Part shown: positions 43,458 through 53,232 of the stretch, in pieces
Layout: every line of letters begins with the position of its first letter
Numbering within the stretch: the first letter of the stretch is position 1
Assembly: GCA_910578615.1 (NCBI GenBank)
Contig: CAJTRI010000016.1
Coordinates: 1 to 64,000 of the forward strand
From: an uncultured Duncaniella sp.
GTDB lineage: Bacteria; Bacteroidota; Bacteroidia; Bacteroidales; Muribaculaceae
Length of the DNA: 64,000 bases
Reading direction: 5' to 3'
Translations under genes and position numbers: made by a program
Notes under the pieces: model-generated
The model's input: only the letters and a program-made list of their open reading frames with translations
Database searches by the model: none
What the model was told of the DNA's origin: nothing

Positions 43458-44898
43458 CTACCACCTGCGTCTGTTTCTGCCTATTGCATTGTGCCTGTGC
43501 GTGGTATTCGGATTTATCATCTGGTATCAGTACAAGCGCGAGGCTGAGTACAGAGCCGAGATTCTGACCCAGCAGCTCGACCTGATCAACCGAAGGGTGC
43601 TGCGTGCCTATGAGGAAGACCAGACCCTCCGTCCGTTCAATGCTTTTATAGCGAGTTATTTCTCCGGCTCCCGTTTCGAAGGAGTGCGTATCTCGGTCTA
43701 CAATACCGAGGGTATGCTGCGTTACTCGCTGGGAATTCCAATCCCCTATGAAGATGGAGACATGGCCGTGGTAAAACAGATCGATTCCGGGCATTCCCCA
43801 CGTCGTGTTGTGAAGGACAGAGATGACAATCTCTATCTGGTAAGTTCCAACCTTAGTGATGACGGAAGGGTCAAGGTGGTGACCGCGATGCCTTACAGCT
43901 CGGATATGGATGATGCGATAGAGATCGATACTACGGTCTGGCTCATAATCCTCGCCTGTATGGTCGCTACTCTTCTGGTGACCTACTATTTCACCCGAAT
44001 GCTCACCCGCAGTGTCACCCTTCTGAAAGATTTCGCTTACCGGGCAGCGACAGGGGGACGTTTCACCGGGTTTGACAAGTTTCCGCGTAACGAGCTGGGA
44101 GATATTTCCCGCGAGATAGTCACCCTCTACCGAGAGCGTGAGAGCGCGATAGAGCTTATCAAGAAAGAGCGCAAGGTCACAATACACGCCATAGAGGAGA
44201 AGGCCCGTGTCACCAAGCAGATGACCAACAATATAAACCACGAGATAAAGACCCCGGTCGGCATCATACGCGGTTATCTGGAATCAATACTCGGCGACCC
44301 GGATATGGATGTTGAGACACGCACGCGTTTCCTGCAACGTATGCTCAGCAATGTGGAACGTCTCACCAACCTCCTCAACGATGTATCCACCATGACCCGT
44401 CTCGAAAACGGTTCTGACAAGATAGCCGTCAACAAGGTGGACATGTATGACCTTGTCTACCAGATAGAATATGACATGCCGGCCAGCAACATCGCCGGCT
44501 CCATGGAATTTTCGTTCGATATCCCCATGGAGTGTTATGTCAATGGAAACTACGGCCTTTTGCACGGCATGATATGCGGACTTATACGCAATTCGGCCAT
44601 GTATTCGGGCGGAACAAAGATAGGTATGAGGCTCATATCTGAAAGCGAGCGCTTCTATGTGTTCGCATATTACGACAACGGCACCGGTGTGGCCGAGGAG
44701 CATCTTCCCCATCTCTTCGAGCGTTTCTACCGCATAGACAGCGGGCGTTCGCGCAAGCAGGGTGGCACAGGTCTCGGACTACCCATAGTCAGAGGGACGA
44801 TTATGACCCTCGGCGGGACAATATCGGTGCACAACCGCTCCACCGGCGGCCTCGAATTCATCTTCTCACTTCCCAAGTGGCATGACCCGGAGGAGTGA
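43435..44898 (+). CDS. sensor histidine kinase partner
   Basis: 487 residues from the ATG at 43435, overlapping the regulator by 23 bases; the TTG at 43411 is less likely. There are two membrane helices (about 11-30 and 167-187) around an external sensing domain, then a HAMP-like region. The phosphoacceptor His269 is in NNINHEIKTPVGIIRGYLE. The ATPase boxes are N (RNSAMYSG), G1 (YDNGTGVAEEHL) and G2 (GGTGLGLPIV). It phosphorylates the adjacent regulator. The signal is unknown. Confidence 0.93.
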   Translation: MGLKRRINYHLRLFLPIALCLCVVFGFIIWYQYKREAEYRAEILTQQLDLINRRVLRAYEEDQTLRPFNAFIASYFSGSRFEGVRISVYNTEGMLRYSLGIPIPYEDGDMAVVKQIDSGHSPRRVVKDRDDNLYLVSSNLSDDGRVKVVTAMPYSSDMDDAIEIDTTVWLIILACMVATLLVTYYFTRMLTRSVTLLKDFAYRAATGGRFTGFDKFPRNELGDISREIVTLYRERESAIELIKKERKVTIHAIEEKARVTKQMTNNINHEIKTPVGIIRGYLESILGDPDMDVETRTRFLQRMLSNVERLTNLLNDVSTMTRLENGSDKIAVNKVDMYDLVYQIEYDMPASNIAGSMEFSFDIPMECYVNGNYGLLHGMICGLIRNSAMYSGGTKIGMRLISESERFYVFAYYDNGTGVAEEHLPHLFERFYRIDSGRSRKQGGTGLGLPIVRGTIMTLGGTISVHNRSTGGLEFIFSLPKWHDPEE

Positions 44899-44998
44899 CA
44901 AGTCCCCATTGCATGTACCGGGTTAAACATTTATCCCCTCTCCGGGTGTTTAGATAATATCCCGTAAACAAAGACGACTCACGCAGCAACTCAGATTT

Positions 44999-45439
44999 AT
45001 GGAAAATATAAAGGTAAAGATTATAAATGACTCGGGCTATGACCTGCCCGCCTATGAGACCCCGTCGTCGGCGGGAATGGATATACATGCCCGTCTCGAA
45101 TCCCCTGTGGTACTCGCTCCTTTGCAGCGGGCCCTTATACCGACCGGGCTGCGCATACAGCTCCCCCGAGGCTATGAGTGCCAGATCCGTCCCCGTTCGG
45201 GGCTCGCGTTACGCCACGGTATCTCGATAGTAAATACCCCCGGAACTGTCGATGCCGACTACCGAGGCGAGATAGGGGTGGTGATTATCAATCTCTCAGA
45301 CACCCCCTTCACCGTCAATCCCGGCGAACGTATAGCCCAGATGGTCATAAAGGAATATGTCCATGTGGAATGGGAGCAGGTGACACGTCTTGACGAGACC
45401 GTCCGAGGAGAGGGCGGCTTCGGCCACACGGGTCTCTGA
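44999..45439 (+). CDS. dut: deoxyuridine triphosphatase Dut
   Basis: Splits dUTP to dUMP, keeping uracil out of DNA. 146 residues with all five trimeric dUTPase motifs, including SSAGMDIHARL (1), QIRPRSGLALRHG (2), NTPGTVDADYRGEIGVV (3) and GERIAQMVI (4). The C-terminal arm is RGEGGFGHTGL (5). It is the first gene of a conserved Bacteroidales operon with a TPR protein, DUF4292 and an EnvC-like protein. Confidence 0.96.
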   Translation: MENIKVKIINDSGYDLPAYETPSSAGMDIHARLESPVVLAPLQRALIPTGLRIQLPRGYECQIRPRSGLALRHGISIVNTPGTVDADYRGEIGVVIINLSDTPFTVNPGERIAQMVIKEYVHVEWEQVTRLDETVRGEGGFGHTGL

Positions 45440-45468
45440 ACCAGCCAATACTCTCTAAAACAACCGAA

Positions 45469-47214
45469 ATGAAGCGACTCCCCCTCATTATAACCCTTGC
45501 GGCCCTTGTCATGTCTGTCCTTGCCTCGGCAAAGCCGGGCAAGAAACGTATGCCTGACGAGGATGCCTCGAAGGCCGATTATATATATCTTGAAGCCTTG
45601 CGCGAGAAGTCGCAGGGCAACCTTGACGCTGCCTTCGAGCTTCTCAGGCGTGCCAACGAGTTGAATCCTTCTGACAAGGAGACAGGGATGGAGTTGTCTT
45701 ACTTCCTTCTTTCTCTGGCGCAGAACGATACGGCCAACGCTGTCACCGCGCTCCGCCTGATGAAGGATTACTGGGAAGCCAATCCGTCCGACTATTATTC
45801 GGGTGTCAGATACGGTCTTCTCAATGACAATATGGGAAGGCGTGACGAAGGACTGAGGGTGTGGGAGACCCTTCACAGGCTTCATGGTGACAAGATAGAG
45901 CTTTCATATCGTCTTGCCGATGTCCTTGCCGAGGGAGGGGATGCTTCCGACCGCGACAGGGCTATTGCCATATATGACTCGATAGAGCTTGTAGAGGGGC
46001 CGAATATCCCACTTTCGGGCAAGAAGATAGAACTATTCATGATTGAGAACGACTCGCTTGCCGTCATAGCCGAGGCTGACCGTCTGAGACAGGCATCCCC
46101 GTCAAATGTGGATTTCCAGGTCTTTTCGGGCGAGGTATATTCCATGATGGGGCGTACAGGCGAGGCCCTTGCCTTCTTTGACCGCGCGGTAGAGCTTGAT
46201 CCTTCAAGCGGTTATGCCCGTTATTCGAAAGCCCGTTATTTCAAGGAGGCAGGCGATTCGGCAGGTTTTGACCGCGAGGTCTTTGTGGCATTGAAACAGA
46301 ATAGTCTTGACGTTGATACAAAGCTGATGCTTTTGCGCAGCTATATCACGGAGATGATCACCGATTCCATACAGCAGCCGCGAATCCGCCAGTTGTTTGA
46401 CACTCTTCTCGTGGTGCATCCTCTCGAACATGACATCCATGACCTCTATGCCCGCTTCCTTATCACTGTACGCGACTATCGAGGAGCGGCCGAACAGACC
46501 GAGCAGACACTCGGACTTGACCCCGCCGACCCGGAAGGATGGGAGATGCTTGCCTCGCTTTATCTCCAAAACGAGGAGTATCCCAAGGCGGCTGACGCGA
46601 TAATCCGTTCTTTCCGCTACTATCCGGACAATGCCCGGCAACATCTTATGCTCGGGTCTATCTACAATCAGGACGGAGAGCATGACAAGGCAATCGAGCA
46701 GTATGGCATCTCGCTCTCCCTGACTCCCGATGATGACGTGGAGACACTTTCTCGCATCTATGGCAGCTGGGGTGACGCCCTATATTCCAAAAATATGGCC
46801 GACAGTGCCTTTACCTGTTACAAGAAGGCGGTGATGTATGATCCCACCAATTATCTTGCCATGAACAATTCGGCTTATTTCATGGCATGTGAGGGTGCGG
46901 ATCTCGACGAGGCGCTGCGTCTGATAGAGAAGGTGGTGGCTGCCGAACCTGACCAGGCCACGTCTCTTGACACATATGCATGGGTGCTTTTCAAACGGAA
47001 GGAATATGAGAAAGCCCGCGAGGTGATGGACCGTGTACTCGCACTGGAAAGTGAAAACCCCTCGGCAGATGTGCTTGACCATGCCGGCGACATATACTTT
47101 ATGGACGGGGAACCTCGCAAGGCCATAGATTTCTGGCGCCGTGCGCTCAAACTCGATCCCGATAATGAGAAGATACAGCGAAAGGTCAGGGAAAAGTGTA
47201 TTGTAAAAGACTAA
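45469..47214 (+). CDS. secreted TPR-repeat protein
   Basis: 581 residues with a signal peptide (about 1-21, ending in LASA). Tetratricopeptide repeats run throughout (for example FSGEVYSMMGRTGEALAFFD, HLMLGSIYNQDGEHDKAIEQ, HAGDIYFMDGEPRKAIDFWR). It is a periplasmic or outer-membrane scaffold without enzyme motifs. It lies 29 bases after dut and 13 bases before the DUF4292 lipoprotein. Conserved linkage suggests a role in envelope assembly together with the DUF4292 and EnvC-like proteins (inference). Confidence 0.82.
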   Translation: MKRLPLIITLAALVMSVLASAKPGKKRMPDEDASKADYIYLEALREKSQGNLDAAFELLRRANELNPSDKETGMELSYFLLSLAQNDTANAVTALRLMKDYWEANPSDYYSGVRYGLLNDNMGRRDEGLRVWETLHRLHGDKIELSYRLADVLAEGGDASDRDRAIAIYDSIELVEGPNIPLSGKKIELFMIENDSLAVIAEADRLRQASPSNVDFQVFSGEVYSMMGRTGEALAFFDRAVELDPSSGYARYSKARYFKEAGDSAGFDREVFVALKQNSLDVDTKLMLLRSYITEMITDSIQQPRIRQLFDTLLVVHPLEHDIHDLYARFLITVRDYRGAAEQTEQTLGLDPADPEGWEMLASLYLQNEEYPKAADAIIRSFRYYPDNARQHLMLGSIYNQDGEHDKAIEQYGISLSLTPDDDVETLSRIYGSWGDALYSKNMADSAFTCYKKAVMYDPTNYLAMNNSAYFMACEGADLDEALRLIEKVVAAEPDQATSLDTYAWVLFKRKEYEKAREVMDRVLALESENPSADVLDHAGDIYFMDGEPRKAIDFWRRALKLDPDNEKIQRKVREKCIVKD

Positions 47215-47227
47215 AAACAGATTGATA

Positions 47228-48058
47228 ATGAATCGATTGCTGTATATATTCATCGCATTGGCCGTCTCGGCCCTCATCGCTGTGTCATGTTCCTCGTCAA
47301 AAGAGGCCGGGATGCCTTCCGTCACATCGGGAGAGGATCTCTCGGTTCGCGGGGCAAGAGAGCTTGCATCGGCTCTCGCAGAACCGGGGGACTGGCAGAC
47401 AATGAAGATTCCCGTAAACGTGGTGCTTAGAAAGCCAGTGTCGGTCAGGCTCGGAGGCAATATGACGCTTGTCCGTGGCAAGGAGATACGTGTCTCGCTC
47501 CGTTTCCTCGGGTTCGAGGTCGCAGCTGCGTCCATCACCGGGGATTCTGTAAAGGCCTATGTCAAGATGCAGAAAATCTATCTGTCTGAGAGTCTTTCCG
47601 CCCTTCTCGGCGGATTTCCTGCCACGGTTGACAATGTCCAGAGTCTGCTTCTGGCGAGAATATTCCAAGTAGGGCAGACCATTCCGGATTTGCGGGTATG
47701 CAGGGTTGAGGCCGGTGACGGGTTCTATACCGTTATGCCCCCTGTTGCCGCCAAGGGCATGGAATACAGATTCAAGGCAATGACTGACGGCAATCTTCTT
47801 GACCGTCTTGAAATCACCCATACGGGCGGTCATTCCGCCAGAGTGTCCTATGACTACCCGCATGACGTCTCAGGCGGGATTCCGTCCGAGGTGGCGTTGT
47901 CAGGCAGCCTGAAAGGGAGGTCGGTAGAGGCATATCTTGAATATTCGGCCGGAAAGGCTGACCGTGACGCCGGTATGCCCGGGGCGTTCTCAATCCCGCG
48001 CGGCTACCGCAAGGTATCTGCCTCATCTCTTATAAAGCTGCTTGATTCGTTGAAGTGA
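47228..48058 (+). CDS. DUF4292 lipoprotein
   Basis: 276 residues from the ATG at 47228 (a TTG at 47222 also opens the frame). The lipoprotein signal ends in AVSCSSSK (Cys near residue 21). The body matches the DUF4292 outline, which resembles outer-membrane lipoprotein carriers of the LolA/LolB fold: KIPVNVVLRKPVSVRLGGNM, SLRFLGFEVAAASITGD and a long set of strands. The exact role is unknown. It overlaps the next gene by 4 bases. Confidence 0.72.
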   Translation: MNRLLYIFIALAVSALIAVSCSSSKEAGMPSVTSGEDLSVRGARELASALAEPGDWQTMKIPVNVVLRKPVSVRLGGNMTLVRGKEIRVSLRFLGFEVAAASITGDSVKAYVKMQKIYLSESLSALLGGFPATVDNVQSLLLARIFQVGQTIPDLRVCRVEAGDGFYTVMPPVAAKGMEYRFKAMTDGNLLDRLEITHTGGHSARVSYDYPHDVSGGIPSEVALSGSLKGRSVEAYLEYSAGKADRDAGMPGAFSIPRGYRKVSASSLIKLLDSLK

Positions 48059-49434
48059 AAACAGGAACGTTTAAATACCCATCTCTCTTCCGCTGTCTGC
48101 TATTGCTGCTGACGGTGATTCTCCTCACGGCGCCTGATGCCGACGCGCAACGTCGAAAGTCGCGCAAGCGTTCATCATCACCTCCAAAAACATCGCGCTC
48201 CATGGAGGCTGTCAGAGAGGAACAGAGCGATGCCCGTTTGAAGATATCCGAGACATCCACGCGTCTATCCACGACCGGTGTCGAGCTGAAAAGACAGCTC
48301 AACCGCCTCAATTCGCTTGAAGCGGATATAGCCACATCCAATGCCGACGTGACCCGTCTGCGCTCGGACATTGACTCCATCGGTTCCCGTATCACGGCAA
48401 CGTCTGACTCCATCTCCGTTCTGGAAAAAGACCTGTCAGCGCTCCGTCAGGCATATGTGGAGGCTCTGAGACAGTTGCAGCCGGCGGCGGGACATATGAG
48501 CACCCTATCCTTTGTGTTTTCTTCAAAGAGCTTTTCCGAAGCCTGGGCGCGTGTGAGGTATCTCCGGCGCTTCTCCCGTTGGCGGGAGAACAAGGCCCGT
48601 GACATAGACCGGGCCATAGACCGTATAGCCGAGCGTCGTCAGCGCCTCACAGGGCTGCGTCATGCGCAAGACCGTGCCTACCGTCAGGCCGAGGCTGCAC
48701 GCCAGAAGCTTGCTGCCCAGCAAGAGGAGTCGAAGGGGCTTGTCTCATCCCTGCGCAAACAGGACAAAGAGCTGCGTGCCGAATTGTCGGCCCAGAAGAG
48801 GCGTGCAGCCGCCCTTGACCGTGAGCTTGACCGCCTTATTGCCGCCGAACAGGAGCGCATAGCCAGGGAGGAAGCAGCAAGAAAGAAGAAGGAGAAAGCC
48901 GAACGTGCTGCCGAGCGCAAGCGTGACAAGTCTGATGCAGACTCTCCGTCGGCACGCGAGGTGGCCTCTGCCCGTGCCAAGGAACAGGTAGCCGCTGCCA
49001 CAGACCCCTCCAACCTCACAGGCTCGTTTGAGAAATGCAAGGGTCGTCTGCTCTTCCCGGTGTCGGGAAGATACAAGGTGGTGCGCCGTTTCGGCCGGCA
49101 GCCTCATCCCACCCTCCCGCATGTGGTCACCGAGAATGCGGGTATAGATGTGGAGACTTCCGGGGGCGCGTCGGTGCGTTCGGTATATTCCGGCACCGTA
49201 TCGGCCATATTCAGACAGGACGGCTTCAACAACATCGTGATGCTGCGCCACGGCAAATATCTGACAGTATATGCCGGACTTTCATCCGTGAATGTGCATC
49301 GCGGCGACAAGGTGAAAGCCGGACAGTCGCTCGGGACACTGATGTCTGATCCCGACAATGACGGAAAGTCAACACTACATTTTGAAATCCGCGACGAACG
49401 TCGCAAATTAAATCCCCTTCAATGGGTAAAATAA
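48055..49434 (+). CDS. EnvC-like protein with degenerate LytM domain
   Basis: 459 residues. It starts with GTG, overlapping the DUF4292 stop (GTGA). A signal peptide is followed by a long Arg/Glu-rich coiled coil (about 50-300) and a C-terminal LytM domain. The zinc motifs are broken: NAGIDV in place of HxxxD and STLHFEIRDE without the first His of HxH. EnvC and NlpD use such inactive LytM domains to activate cell-wall amidases at division, so this is most likely an amidase activator (inference). Confidence 0.85.
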   Translation: MKTGTFKYPSLFRCLLLLLTVILLTAPDADAQRRKSRKRSSSPPKTSRSMEAVREEQSDARLKISETSTRLSTTGVELKRQLNRLNSLEADIATSNADVTRLRSDIDSIGSRITATSDSISVLEKDLSALRQAYVEALRQLQPAAGHMSTLSFVFSSKSFSEAWARVRYLRRFSRWRENKARDIDRAIDRIAERRQRLTGLRHAQDRAYRQAEAARQKLAAQQEESKGLVSSLRKQDKELRAELSAQKRRAAALDRELDRLIAAEQERIAREEAARKKKEKAERAAERKRDKSDADSPSAREVASARAKEQVAAATDPSNLTGSFEKCKGRLLFPVSGRYKVVRRFGRQPHPTLPHVVTENAGIDVETSGGASVRSVYSGTVSAIFRQDGFNNIVMLRHGKYLTVYAGLSSVNVHRGDKVKAGQSLGTLMSDPDNDGKSTLHFEIRDERRKLNPLQWVK

Positions 49435-49477
49435 ACAGAACTTCCCTGCGGAAGAGATTGTTTATAAATATTATGAT

Positions 49478-51196
49478 ATGAAAACATTTGAAGAACTCGG
49501 GGTCAGTGCCCCGTTACGCAAGGCCGTCGAAGAGCTCGGTTTTGAGTGTCCCATGCCTGTTCAGGAACGTGTAATCCCGCGTCTCCTCGGCGATGCCCAT
49601 GATATAATCGCGCTTGCCCAGACAGGCACGGGCAAGACAGCCGCTTTCGGTCTTCCTGTGCTCCAACGTGTGGATGCGGCGACCAAGAGTCCACAAGCGC
49701 TAATACTCGCCCCTACGCGCGAGCTGTGTCTGCAAATATGCAGCGATCTCGTTGACTTCTCGATCTATGAACCGGGGGTCAAGGTAATACCCGTTTATGG
49801 CGGTTCGAGCATAGAGAGCCAGATACGCGCCCTGCGCTCGGGCGGACAAGTCATTGTCGCAACTCCCGGACGTCTTATCGACCTTATAAAGCGCGGAGTT
49901 GTGAATCTGGAAAAGGTGACCACCGTGGTGCTTGACGAGGCTGACGAGATGCTCAACATGGGCTTCCTCGAATCCATAGAGGAAATTCTCACCCATGTCC
50001 CCTCAGACCGCAAGATGCTCTTGTTCTCGGCCACCATGCCCGCCGGCATCCTCAAAATAGCCAAGCGTTATATGCAGGATTACGAGGAAATCGTGGTTGG
50101 CTCACGCAACGAAGGTGCCGAGAATGTGCGTCACATATACTATATGGTCAACGCGCGTGACAAGTATCTGGCCCTGAAACGTGTCGTAGACAATTCGCCA
50201 TGCATATATGCCATCGTGTTCTGCCGCACCAAGCGTGACACTCAGGAAGTGGCTGACAACCTCATCCGAGACGGTTATAATGCCGAGGCCCTTCATGGCG
50301 ATCTCTCCCAGCAGCAGCGAGACATAGTGATGAAGAAGTTCCGTGACCGGGTGGTCTCGATCCTTGTGGCCACCGATGTGGCAGCCCGAGGACTTGACGT
50401 GAGCGATCTTACACATGTGATCAACTACGGTCTGCCCGAAGATACCGCCGTCTATACCCACCGTTCGGGCCGTACAGGCCGTGCCGGAAAGTCGGGTGTG
50501 TCGATAGCCATCATACATTCGCGCGAGAAAGGGCGTATGCGCGAGATTGAGCGCATAATAGGCAAGACCTTCGAGCGAAAGGATGTCCCCACCCCTGAGC
50601 ATATCATAGAGAAACAGCTCTACAACCTTGCCGACCGTCTGGAACGGGTGGAAGTGAACGAAGAGGAGATAGCGCGTTATCTTCCCGGCATATCGCGCAA
50701 GCTCGAATGGCTCTCAGAGGAGGATCTTATCAAGCGTGTGATATCGCTCGAATTCAACCGTCTGCTTGACTACTACAAGGATGCCCCGGTGATAGATTTC
50801 ATTGATGCCAAGCCTGACCGCAAGGGTAAGGGCAAGAAGGGTGACAAGCCTGCCCACGAGCGTCCGGCGGATGACAAGGAAAAAGACCGCCGTACAGCCT
50901 CAAAGGGTATGGAGCGTGTCTATGTCAACGTGGGCAAGCGTGACGGGTTCTATGCCGGCAACCTCATCGAGATTCTCAACAAGCTCGTGCAGGGGAAGCG
51001 TGTGGACGTGGGGCGCATAGACCTTATGCCCGGTTATTCGCTTTTCGATGTCCGGAAGTCCGATGCCCGCAAGGTGGTGGGCGCGCTCACAGGCGCCGAC
51101 TTCTTCGGAAAGCGTCTCCACAGCGAGATAGCCGACCCGGAGCGCGACTATTCGCGCTTAGCCGACAAGAAAAAGAGCAAAAAGAAGAATAACTAA
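49478..51196 (+). CDS. DEAD-box RNA helicase with DbpA-type RNA-binding domain
   Basis: 572 residues. Helicase motifs: Q (PMPVQERVIP), I (LAQTGTGKTAAFGLP), Ia (LAPTREL), II (VVLDEADEML), III (FSATMP), V (VATDVAARGLDV) and VI (YTHRSGRTGRAG). A basic linker (KGKGKKGDKP) leads to a DbpA/CsdA RNA-binding domain at about 485-560 (RVYVNVGKRDGFYAGNLIEI). It remodels RNA and probably assists ribosome assembly or cold response. It lies 43 bases after the EnvC-like gene. Confidence 0.92.
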   Translation: MKTFEELGVSAPLRKAVEELGFECPMPVQERVIPRLLGDAHDIIALAQTGTGKTAAFGLPVLQRVDAATKSPQALILAPTRELCLQICSDLVDFSIYEPGVKVIPVYGGSSIESQIRALRSGGQVIVATPGRLIDLIKRGVVNLEKVTTVVLDEADEMLNMGFLESIEEILTHVPSDRKMLLFSATMPAGILKIAKRYMQDYEEIVVGSRNEGAENVRHIYYMVNARDKYLALKRVVDNSPCIYAIVFCRTKRDTQEVADNLIRDGYNAEALHGDLSQQQRDIVMKKFRDRVVSILVATDVAARGLDVSDLTHVINYGLPEDTAVYTHRSGRTGRAGKSGVSIAIIHSREKGRMREIERIIGKTFERKDVPTPEHIIEKQLYNLADRLERVEVNEEEIARYLPGISRKLEWLSEEDLIKRVISLEFNRLLDYYKDAPVIDFIDAKPDRKGKGKKGDKPAHERPADDKEKDRRTASKGMERVYVNVGKRDGFYAGNLIEILNKLVQGKRVDVGRIDLMPGYSLFDVRKSDARKVVGALTGADFFGKRLHSEIADPERDYSRLADKKKSKKKNN

Positions 51197-51253
51197 CCGC
51201 GTATCCGTGGGTGTGGCCGCCGGCCATGCTCACGGCGCCAAGCCGAAACTTTT

Positions 51254-51868
51254 ATGAGACAACTGCTATTACCCCTTTTCGTAGTCTGCGCCTTGGGTGC
51301 ATCGGCACTCACTGCCGCCGATGCCTTTACATCCGCGCCACCGTCGGTCTTCCCTCTTCTTGACCGCAATACCCGTCTCGACATGGTTGACTATTTCTCA
51401 GGCGGCCTGTCCACCCCGTCGGCCAACCTTCTGCAAGGGAAGTCGGCCATCACGTCCATCGAGCCTTCGTCCCTCAAAGTAAGGATGACGGATTCATCCA
51501 CGGCACAGGTCATAGTACTTGCAGCTGGAAGTGATACAGTTATCGGCCTTATATCCACGGTGGCGACTCCGGGACTTGACTCGTCCGTGTCTTTCTATGA
51601 CAAGAGCTGGAAACCGCTCCCGGCCGACAGGTATTTTGCAAAGCCCGGTTGGAAGGACTGGGTCACCCAGGGCGCTAAGGTGGAGGATGTGACCATGCAC
51701 ACGCCGTTCATGCTTGCGTCTTATGAATATGACCCTGCAACATCCGTCCTTACTGTGACAAACAACCTGTCCAAGTTTCTTGACCCTGACATTTACGAGA
51801 TAATAGCTACTTCGCTGCGTCCTTCGCTCGTTTATAGATGGACTGGCAAGAAGTTCTCAGAGCAATAG
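51254..51868 (+). CDS. DUF3256 secreted protein
   Basis: 204 residues with a signal peptide (about 1-21, ASALTAADA). It matches DUF3256, a Bacteroidetes family: PPSVFPLLDRNTRLDMVDYF, then KSAITSIEPSSLKVRMTDS. The family resembles small beta-barrel or lipocalin-like secreted proteins, with no known activity. It lies 57 bases after the helicase gene and ends just before a very strong bidirectional terminator. Confidence 0.8.
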   Translation: MRQLLLPLFVVCALGASALTAADAFTSAPPSVFPLLDRNTRLDMVDYFSGGLSTPSANLLQGKSAITSIEPSSLKVRMTDSSTAQVIVLAAGSDTVIGLISTVATPGLDSSVSFYDKSWKPLPADRYFAKPGWKDWVTQGAKVEDVTMHTPFMLASYEYDPATSVLTVTNNLSKFLDPDIYEIIATSLRPSLVYRWTGKKFSEQ

Positions 51869-51882
51869 CGACAGCTATCCTG

Positions 51883-51959
51883 CAAAACCCGGCGGCGTCC
51901 GTATGACAGACTCAGTTTCATGGATCTGATGTGCTGTCTACGGACGCCGCCGGGTTTTG
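51883..51959. terminator. bidirectional terminator, 21-bp perfect stem
   Basis: Arms 51883-51903 and 51939-51959 are exact reverse complements, with a further GACAG/CTGTC pair inside. AAAA at the left base and TTTT at the right base give T runs in both directions. It separates the convergent DUF3256 and tonB genes. Confidence 0.88.
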
Positions 51960-51980
51960 TCTGTTTATCTATATCCTTAC

Positions 51981-52778
51981 CTACTGGAACCGATAGGTTA
52001 TAGTGCCTGTCTGGACTGCCGGAGCATCGGTATCTACCGAGAACTTGGAAGCCCGGGCCGCTCGGATGCAGTTGTTGCGCGTGGAGGCACTTGCGGCTGC
52101 GGCACCTGTCCCCGAGGCGTATGAGGCATCGGTGACTATTCCCTGACGGTTTACAGAGACCCTGATGGTGACGGTTCCGAGCGGGGCGCGAGGGGGTGTG
52201 TCCCATGAGGCTATGGTGCGTCCTTTGAGATTGAAACCGGGAGAGCCTGACGCCGCTCCGAAGTCTGAGTTACCGTCTGGTGATCCCGCTTTGCCCTTGC
52301 CGTCGTTACCGGCACCTGATTTTCCGAATTGTACCTTGTTGGCTATGGCCTGACGGGTCTCTTCCTCCTTGCGGGCCTTCTCGGCTGCCTCTCTCTCGGC
52401 CTTCGAAGGGCCGGTGGGCTGGGTGGTCTCCTTCGTCTCTATCTTTGCTGGTGATGGCTGCCGGGAAGTCACTACCGGCGCCGGAGTGGGAGAAGGGGTG
52501 CCGGTGTTTTCAAGAGCCTCCACCTGTGGTTCGGGTGCCGGTGCGTCAGCTTCGGCAGGCGCGCTCTTGTCTCCGTTTTCGGCAAGTTCGGGGTTATCCC
52601 CGACCATGACGTATTCGCCGCCAAACAATACCTCGGAGGAATCGACAGGAGGCCATTCGCGCATAGCCTCCTCTGCGGGGGAATAGCGCAGGTATAGAGA
52701 CGCGAGAATCCCTGCCACCAGCAGGTGGAAGAGCAGGGTGGCGGCAATTGCCGTTATGCGGCTTCTGGGGTTGTCCAT
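51981..52778 (-). CDS. tonB: energy transducer TonB
   Basis: 265 residues from MDNPRSRITAIAATLLFHLL; the longer frame to 52901 overlaps exbD and is rejected. There is one N-terminal membrane helix (about 9-30), then a long Pro/Ala/Glu-rich periplasmic spacer. A charged helix with KAEREAAEKARKEEETRQ leads to the C-terminal TonB domain (GTVTIRVSVNRQGIVTDASY). It couples the proton gradient to outer-membrane receptors together with ExbB and ExbD encoded just upstream, 7 bases away. Confidence 0.9.
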   Translation of the reverse strand: MDNPRSRITAIAATLLFHLLVAGILASLYLRYSPAEEAMREWPPVDSSEVLFGGEYVMVGDNPELAENGDKSAPAEADAPAPEPQVEALENTGTPSPTPAPVVTSRQPSPAKIETKETTQPTGPSKAEREAAEKARKEEETRQAIANKVQFGKSGAGNDGKGKAGSPDGNSDFGAASGSPGFNLKGRTIASWDTPPRAPLGTVTIRVSVNRQGIVTDASYASGTGAAAASASTRNNCIRAARASKFSVDTDAPAVQTGTITYRFQ

Positions 52779-52785
52779 TTTCGGG

Positions 52786-53229
52786 TCACGGTTGGGCTGA
52801 TGCCGGGGCCGGCTTGGTGGCCAGCACCATTTTGAGATTGTTCTGGGCGCCGAGGTCGAGAACCTTGACGAGGGTGCCGTATGTGACTTCTTCATCGGCA
52901 TATACGGCTATGAACTGTTCGTCCTGTCCGGCTGAGATGGCGGCCTCGCGGGCTGACAGCAGTGCGTTGGGGAGCATTTCGAAGCTTACGCCTACCGGCT
53001 CTTCTCCGGCCACGGTGGAGACGTAGACGCGCCCTTCCTTGTCGATGAAAACACGGGTGGTGGGTTTGAGGGCCGTCTGATGGGAGCTTTCGGGGAGGTT
53101 GACTTCGAGCGCGGTCGGGAATACGAAGGTCGAGGTGACCATGAAGAAGATGAGGAGCAGGAAGATGACATCGGTCATCGAGGCCATCGAGAACACCTCG
53201 ATCATGCGGTTCTGACGTTTCAGGGCCAT
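52786..53229 (-). CDS. exbD: biopolymer transport protein ExbD
   Basis: 147 residues. A short cytoplasmic end, one membrane helix (about 14-36, MTDVIFLLLIFFMVTSTFVF, including the conserved Asp of SMTDVIFLL that carries protons) and a periplasmic domain (VFIDKEGRVYVSTVAGEEP). It forms the ion-driven motor with ExbB and passes force to TonB. It is 3 bases downstream of exbB and 7 bases upstream of tonB. Confidence 0.93.
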   Translation of the reverse strand: MALKRQNRMIEVFSMASMTDVIFLLLIFFMVTSTFVFPTALEVNLPESSHQTALKPTTRVFIDKEGRVYVSTVAGEEPVGVSFEMLPNALLSAREAAISAGQDEQFIAVYADEEVTYGTLVKVLDLGAQNNLKMVLATKPAPASAQP

Positions 53230-53232
53230 GGC

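Noticed and set aside
51883..51959. Possible mobile-element end because of the very long perfect stem
   Set aside because: Position between convergent genes and A/T runs at both bases fit a bidirectional terminator; no matching copy is seen elsewhere in the window.
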